From Epiperipatus broadwayi (Eukaryota; Onychophora; Udeonychophora; Euonychophora; Peripatidae), in contig JAQFVV010000013.1 of assembly GCA_028023455.1 (NCBI GenBank), positions 8,646,411 to 8,710,410 on the forward strand: 64,000 bases of DNA, written 5' to 3'. This document shows, one piece after another, positions 56,701-64,000 of the stretch. The notes under the pieces are model-generated. The model did not search any database. It was not told where the DNA came from and worked only from the letters and a program-made list of their open reading frames with translations. Every line of letters starts with the position of its first letter. Position 1 is the first letter of the stretch. The position numbers and the translations under genes are program-made.

Positions 56701-59700
56701 TTGGAAAATTTGATGCTTCTTTTCAGAGAACTGCATTGATGTATCTGATGAATATTGGTTTACAATTCTATAAAGATATATTTATTGATGGAAAAGTGTT
56801 TGAGGGAAAATGGAAACCCACTACATTGGTTGATTTTTTTCTGGAATATTATTTAGAGAATATATCATCATTGAAAAGTGCCCATTATTTTTTTCATATT
56901 TTATAATTTTTGTTAACAATAACTATACCTTCATTATTCATGTTGTATATATAATAAGAACTCAGTATAAAAAAACTTAAATACTGTATATATTCTACCC
57001 TGTTTATGACAGAGACATATTAAAAAACAAATCTGGATTCTGTGTTAAGTACTATGCTCAGGATACGGAGAAGCTTCACAGATGACAGATAATAGAATTA
57101 CCTTCACATTAAATGTTAACTATGAATAACAAATGAGAAGTGCCTGACTAAAAATACCTTCTGCTGCCTTGTAGAGTAAAATGTAGGTTCGTCAAAGGCT
57201 ATGTACTGTTTCCAATATAATATTTTTTTCAACTTGAAATTTCATTAGTCATTTAAATTAGTGTAGGATCTGTCATGGACCTCTCATGCCATCAGTTCAT
57301 TTCCCTAAACTATAATCATAGTATTTTTAATTGTTAATTTTCTTTTTCATTTTTTAAGCTCAAACCCTCAAAAATTAAAAAAATGATGATAGGGACAGGC
57401 TTAACAGGAGTTTCAGTTGGCAATGGTTGTATATTTATGCAGCTCTAATTAGGGATCATCCTGTTAACCATCGGAATAAAAGGAACCTATAAAATGTGAT
57501 TTAAAATGGTCCGTCTTATCTTGTCTTTAAATTGTCATGCCTGGAATTATTTATTACAGCAATAGAAATAATATAATAGTAGTGGTAAAGCAGGAGGCAA
57601 TGGTAGTATCAAAGGTAGAATTTATAAATCTTAATTTTCTTTTAAAATATAGATACATGGAATGTTGAACTTTACTCAAACCTTTTAAGATCAAAGCAGA
57701 GAATGTCACTGGTGCTTAAAGACTTGACATTTAAAATATAATTGCTCTAAGTGAAATGTATATTCCAGAGAAAGGAAATTTAATAAACATATGGATGGTT
57801 ATAAATTTTATGTCAGTGAAAGAAGAATGCATGAAGTTGGATTTGTTATCCTAATATCTTCTATTCTTAAAATTCTTTATTATATTGATGAAAGGCTAAT
57901 GGAATTAAAACTTACATTGCACAATTGCTCATTCTGATAGTAGCTATGATCCAATCTTAGATTAAAAGAATTCAGAAAAAAAGCTTTCAATCTTTTCTGG
58001 ATAACATTATTATATCAATACCATTTGAAATAACTTTTTTTTCTTGAGATTCTAATGAACATGTTGGTACAAATAATCGATTTTGGCCAAAAGATGTGGA
58101 AAATAATGACATCATGTAGTCAAATGGGCTGTTGGTATTGAATTTTTGCACTATATATGAACTAACTATCATAAACATTTTAAGAAGAAAAATCGTTATA
58201 AAGAAACAAATGCATTCATATTCAAAACAATAGCATTTAATAAATTACATTATAATGAAAAGTCAAAATATAAGGGAAGTTCATATTAAATGAGCACTTA
58301 CATGGATAGATAGTTAATGGATTATAGTTTTATATCTTCCAAGATTAAAATGATAATTGTATTAAAAAGTAGGTATAATTTCAATCATGCGTGCAAAAAA
58401 ATGTTTAATTTTAAAAATTTTTAATAACAATTAAATATTAAAACTACTGATTTGGACCTCCAGGATTATCATATTACTAAAGTTTTGGAATTTATTTAAG
58501 GAATGTGTTATAGATTCAAGTAAGTATACTCTTGGATTTATGATTTTTGATAATAATCTTATTATTAGTGACTTGATTAAAGGGAAATATATAATTTTTT
58601 TGATTGCAGAGTAGTAAATTGAACATGCAATTTCCTAATAAATAAGAGACCGAAAGGCAGAGGATCACTGACCGACAAGAAGGCTTAAAAATAATTATCA
58701 GATTAAAACTGCAAAGAAATTACACACATTCATTGATCATAGTCACCCTAAATTTTTTTGCCTCTACTAAACCTATTAAATCCAATAATTGCACTCTCTC
58801 ATATCATGATAATGATATTTTAAATAAATGAAAGGAGTATTTTGATTATCTTTTAAATAATAATAATAGAAGAATTGAGATAATGGCTTTTAATGATATA
58901 TCCATTTTTTCTATTCATTTAGATTTGGACAAAGATATCCCAGAAGTAAAGTTGCCTCCCGGCCAATGCTATGACATATGGGAAAAAAAAGAAGTAAAGT
59001 CAAAAGAGCTCTTCATAATCCTAAAAATAAAAAGGATGCAGGTTATAATAAAATACTTAGAGAAGATTTAAAATATGATAATGAAATGTTAACTTCAAAA
59101 ACATTGGAATCATTTAGGAATATATGGATTCATGAAATTGTACCAATTGGTGCTATTACTTCAATTGTTCTAATTTTAAAAATAAAGAAATGACAAAATT
59201 GCAGTAACAATAAAGGAATATCATTATTATGCATTATAGCAGAAATACTTTTAAGGATTTTGTTGAATACTTTGCTTCCAGTCATATAGTAAAGGTTATT
59301 ACTGGAGATTCAGTGTTTTTTAGAAAATCAAGAAACACTTTAGATAGTTTTTGTTTCCATGAAAATGATTAATATATTGCTTTTATTGATTTTGTCAAAG
59401 CATTTGATTCAATCAAACAGGTCTACAGCATTATTTGAGATTAGTTGGTTACACGATGGAATGAGAGAAAAATGTTATTACCATAGGTTGAAAATATGAG
59501 ACATGTGAAATGAAAGCTAGTGTTAAACAAGGATGTGAATTTGCTTCAACATTGTTTTCGATTTTTAAAAGAATGATGATACAATACAGATTTGATGGAG
59601 GAACTTTTAATATAAATTGATTAAAAGCAAAAAGAACTTCTACTTTTTGGATTCTGGATTTACAATACACTGATGACTGTGCTATTTTCATTATTCAAAA

Positions 59701-62700
59701 AACAATATACAGAATATACTTAATATTTTAAATGCAAGAAGAATTAATGTTCAAAAAATCAAGCCAGTATTGGAAGAAAAAATTTGAATAATTTTAGCTT
59801 AGATGATTATCAACTTGAAAATATAAATCAAAATAAATACCTCAAAGGTTAATAGGTAGAAAGATGGACACAGATGCTGAGGTGTTGCACAGATTCAGTA
59901 GAGGAAGACCTGTTTACATTATAAGGTTTACCTTAAAGACATTCTTTAAGAAGTGCAATGTTGATTGTTTACATTGAGAATATATGGCAGAGAACAATTA
60001 AACATGATGTTGAAGTATTTAAGGGGGAAAAGGGGTTTCTGCTGACAAGATTAAAAGATAGCACTACAAAATATCAAATGGATTAGCATGTTATATATGT
60101 GGAAGTATTTATAGTTCACAGATATAGTTATTGCAAAACTCATTCCTAGATCTATTTTTATTTTTTTATTTTTCCTTGGAAATAGAATCGCACACTTGTT
60201 TATAAGTAGCTGTGTATATTATATTATTTGGATTTTGCACACGTTTTATCTGATTCAGAATAATTTTAGGCAGAAATTTTTTTTTTGTAGAACTGTTATT
60301 ATTAATTATCATATAAAAATTCAAAGCTTGTAATTTGTTGAAAGAATATGTAACTATTTTTTTTCACAGCCTCGGTTTCTCCTAAGTTGTATAAATATAG
60401 GGAGTCAGTTGTGCATTATTAATTAATGACCAAAAAACAACTCAGTCAATTGGTTCTAATGCATGAATAAAAAATTATTTGAAAATAATTTTCCAATCTT
60501 TGATTGAGTAAAACTCTTGTTGAAAATACAATTGTTAGATATCCTCCTGATAAATTTATATGTTCCATTATAATTGAAAGCACAATGTTCAAAAGGTACT
60601 TTTTAACTATATTGTTGATAAATGCTCACATCATAATGAAATGAAATTGTTGTAAAACAAAAAAAAGAATCCTAATTTTACACAATGCTTTTTAGAAGCA
60701 AACATTTACACTTCATCAGTTCTAAAAAATCAAACAAATCCACCTTTCTTTTTATTTTTTCAATGCTTATTTTATTAAATTAAAATTAATCCATCTGACA
60801 GTTTCAAATGCCAAGTGATCATCCTCAGATAAAGAAAGATATGTTGACAGTTGTACTATCTCTTGCAAGACTGATTAACTGATAGATGCTAGAAGTAAAT
60901 CTCCATTTTCAGACTAGTTTCTAAACTTATGAATTTTATATAAAAAGGTTTGAATTTGAATATAGTATATTTGGATTTTATTGGATATAATACATTTTTC
61001 ATCCAGAAGTCACCTTTTATAGTTTTTGTACTATCAATTCACCAGCCTGAAATTCAGAAACAAATTAATGTTTTCAATTCTTGTTAATGTGCTTATATAC
61101 TTATATTGATCTGACACCAGATGTAATGTTTAGATTTATATGGTTCCTGGGCAAATATAAAACTATTCATAGTTATTATAAAAGTGAAAACACCAAGATA
61201 TATGATAGTGATCAGATATACATATTGTGCAAGCAAATTGGTTTAGATGGCAAACATTAAATTGTTTTTGAATTCCCAGACTAGTAACTTGACATCACAA
61301 AATGTAATAGATAATTGTTGGACAAAAAGTGTATTGCATCCAAAAAAATTCAAGCATACTAGGATGAGATCCAAAACCTCTCATTCATGGAGGCCCCAAA
61401 CCAAAATCTAATCTGGAAATATATATATATAAACAAAGAGCCTGCTAATAGCTCTAAACAAGCTTGTTTATTTTATTTTTTGATAAATGCTACAAGAGAA
61501 AATACCTGAAGCCTTTATCTATGATGGTCACCATACCCAGACCACTTTCGAGCTACAGCTTTTGTCAGTGAGGAGCTAGGACATTAGATTCAAAATACGA
61601 ACTCAAGCCTAGCATTTATCTAATTCTTAAATATTAAAAATATCTAAATCTTCAGACATCTACATGGCTTCAAATTCAGCTCTTTAACTAAAGAAACTAT
61701 ATGGGCCTGAACTAAATTCAGTGATCCCACATATTAGTAGGCTTAGCAATTTAATCTAGCCAAAGCCCTAATAGAAAAATTGTAATATTAGTAAAAATCA
61801 GTCACATGTCACATGACTTATATAGCTTGCATTACCAATATGTAATATATAAAGAGCCTGCTAATAGCTCCAAACAAGATTATTTATTTTTTGATAAATG
61901 CTACAAGAGAAAAGATCTGAAGCCTTTATCTGTGATGGTCACCATCCCCAGATCAGTTTCGAGCTATGGCTCTCATAATTGAGGAGTTAGGACATTAGAT
62001 TCAAAATACTAACTCAAGCTATATAGGTCATGTGAAATGTGACTGATTTTTACTAATATTATAATTTTGCTATTAGGGCTTTGGCTAGATTAAATTGCTA
62101 AGCCTACTAATGTATGGGATCACTATAGTTTCTTTAGTTAAAGTGCTGAATTTGAAGACATGTAGGTGTCTGAAGATTTAGATCTTTTTATTAATGTTTA
62201 AGAATTAGATAAATGCTTGGCTTGAGTTAGTATTTTGAATCTAATGTCCTAGCTTTTCACTGATGATCCATATCTTGAAACCGGTCTGGGGATAGGGACC
62301 ATCATAGATAAAGGCTTCAGTTATTTTTTCTTGTAGCATTTATCAAAAAATAAAATAAATAAGCTTGTTTAGAGCTATTAGCAGGCTCTTTATATATTAC
62401 ATATTGGTAATGCAAGCTATATAGGTCATGTGACATGTGACTGATTTTTACTAATATATATATAACAGCATCCTTCATTTAGCATATGTTGATTATTCAA
62501 GCTTGAATAGATGGAAAAATTGGATTGTTGTAATTTCTTATTAAATTTACAATTCTTAGATGTTCTAGCTTTTGTTTATTTTTTACATAATTAAGAGAAC
62601 ACATACTGAAGCAAACCATCAAAGAAAAAGACAGAAGTTTAATTTCCAATATAATTAAAAGATATAATAATAAATAACAACATTGTGGACAAATAATTAT

Positions 62701-64000
62701 TTTTATATTGGATATTTATCATTGTATATATAATTAAAAGATATTGCTATTTATGCTGATGTATTCATTTCAACAAATAACTATTTAAAATTAATTATTT
62801 ATTATCACTATTACATTTTCTATACTTTTTATAAGTCTCAATGATTTACTTCCATTATGAAAATTGCATACATTATACATTTATATACTGTATATATAAG
62901 AAGGCAAGTTGAATAACTATAACTAAATGATAGCAATTGATCGCCTTCATGTAATTTGGCTTAGCTTTCTATCCAGTAAAATAATTTAATCTAGCTTTTC
63001 AATTTTAAAATTACATCATAAACGTTTATGACCTTTGACACCATTAAGATTCATTACATTATTGCTTTATTAAATATTTTAAAAAGATATGATTAGAATG
63101 AAAATGGCAACTATGTTAAATAATAAATTGAACATTCTTTTTATGTTATTCAACTTCTTTATTATCTAATTTCTTTAGAATTTTGTAATTTAAGATTTCT
63201 TTTTTTAAAAAATCATTTGAGCTTTATAATGTCATGATGCTAGATGAGTACTTACACATGAACTCTTCTACAACTGAATTACCTTTCCAATACACAGCAG
63301 GAGTCAAAAAAAATATTGACACAACATTTCAAAACTTAAACAGAACATCAAACATTTTTGACAGTAAATAATTCAGCTGGTAAAGATTGCCTTATTAAAA
63401 TGCAAAATTTATTTCATTTGAACTCTACAGGGTGTGAATGTAAAATACAAATAATAGATTTATTTTTAAAATATAAGTTCAGTAAATTAAATGTTTATTT
63501 TTAAGTCTGTAAATATAAAAACAGAAATCAGGTATTATATACAGTATACTGTTTAATATTTTAATCAAAAACTACAATTAAATAAATAGATTTACAAAAA
63601 TTAAAATAAACAAAAAAAAATTAATTCTTAATTATAAAATAGTTAAAAGATTTAGTCAATTGTCTATTGTTAACAAAAGTATTTGTCTTGTTACCAAATA
63701 TAAACACGTATATAGTTTTTTTTTTTTTTTTTTTTAAAAAAATCAAATTAAGTGTACACCCACAACAAAAAACCTACATAAGTATATGGGAGAATATATG
63801 CTTATAAGTAAGCATATTTACAAATTTCAAGTATATGAAAAATGAACCAATTGTTCACACTTATCAACATCATCACTTTCAAACATTGTCGATCTATTGC
63901 AGGATGAAAGTCTTTCCATCTTCTCCGATTTCTAGCGTTTCTTCTCCACATCATTCTAGCACACTTCCTTATTTCATCCATCCATCTCACATGCGATCCT

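Overview
This is a eukaryotic, very AT-rich (roughly three-quarters A+T by eye), repeat-dominated window with no bacterial-style gene packing. An animal, most likely an invertebrate, is suggested by a host gene of the ADP-ribosyl cyclase/CD38 family with multi-kilobase introns. That family is best known from Aplysia, schistosomes, echinoderms and vertebrates. The repeats agree: Ty3/gypsy, a Penelope-like element with a GIY-YIG domain, Jockey/CR1-type and RTE-type LINEs, hAT elements and a tRNA-derived SINE. The phylum is not resolved, although a lophotrochozoan fits well.

The only host gene I can support lies on the minus strand, in four exons: 40025-39801, 36726-36653, 29909-29817 and 12515-12426. 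Every splice junction has AG/GT and the reading phase is kept across all three introns, giving about 160 codons of the catalytic region of an ADP-ribosyl cyclase. The catalytic Glu is present, but two pocket residues differ from the classical enzymes. The 5' exons (signal or anchor region) and the last Cys-containing exon were not found. The 17.3-kb third intron holds a 6.5-kb gypsy element, a LINE relic, several short palindromic elements and a split copy of another repeat.

Layout: 1-2.6 kb is relic repeats. At 2.6-7.3 kb there is a decayed minus-strand gypsy copy. At 7.3-12.4 kb I see no clear gene. From 12.4 to 40.0 kb is the cyclase gene, with repeats in its introns: a plus-strand gypsy of the same family at 20.9-27.4 kb, whose 3' LTR is split by a Penelope-like insertion and whose pol is split by a small insertion with a 17-bp target duplication, and a BED-finger hAT relic at 30.9-31.6 kb. 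At 41.2-45.7 kb is a nested composite: a SINE whose (ATT)n tail has received two LINEs, the whole flanked by a 15-bp duplication. At 46.7-47.7 kb are large ATCT and TTTC microsatellites. At 48.5-54.7 kb are dispersed repeats and a hAT element with perfect 8-bp duplications. At 55.9-56.9 kb is a broken copy of a widespread unnamed invertebrate ORF. At 57.6-60.0 kb is a broken RTE-like LINE, at 61.4-62.5 kb a large inverted/tandem repeat, and at the right edge a LINE C-terminal tail.

No operon, CRISPR array, rRNA or functional tRNA gene is present. Coordinates of repeats are approximate because boundaries were judged by eye.
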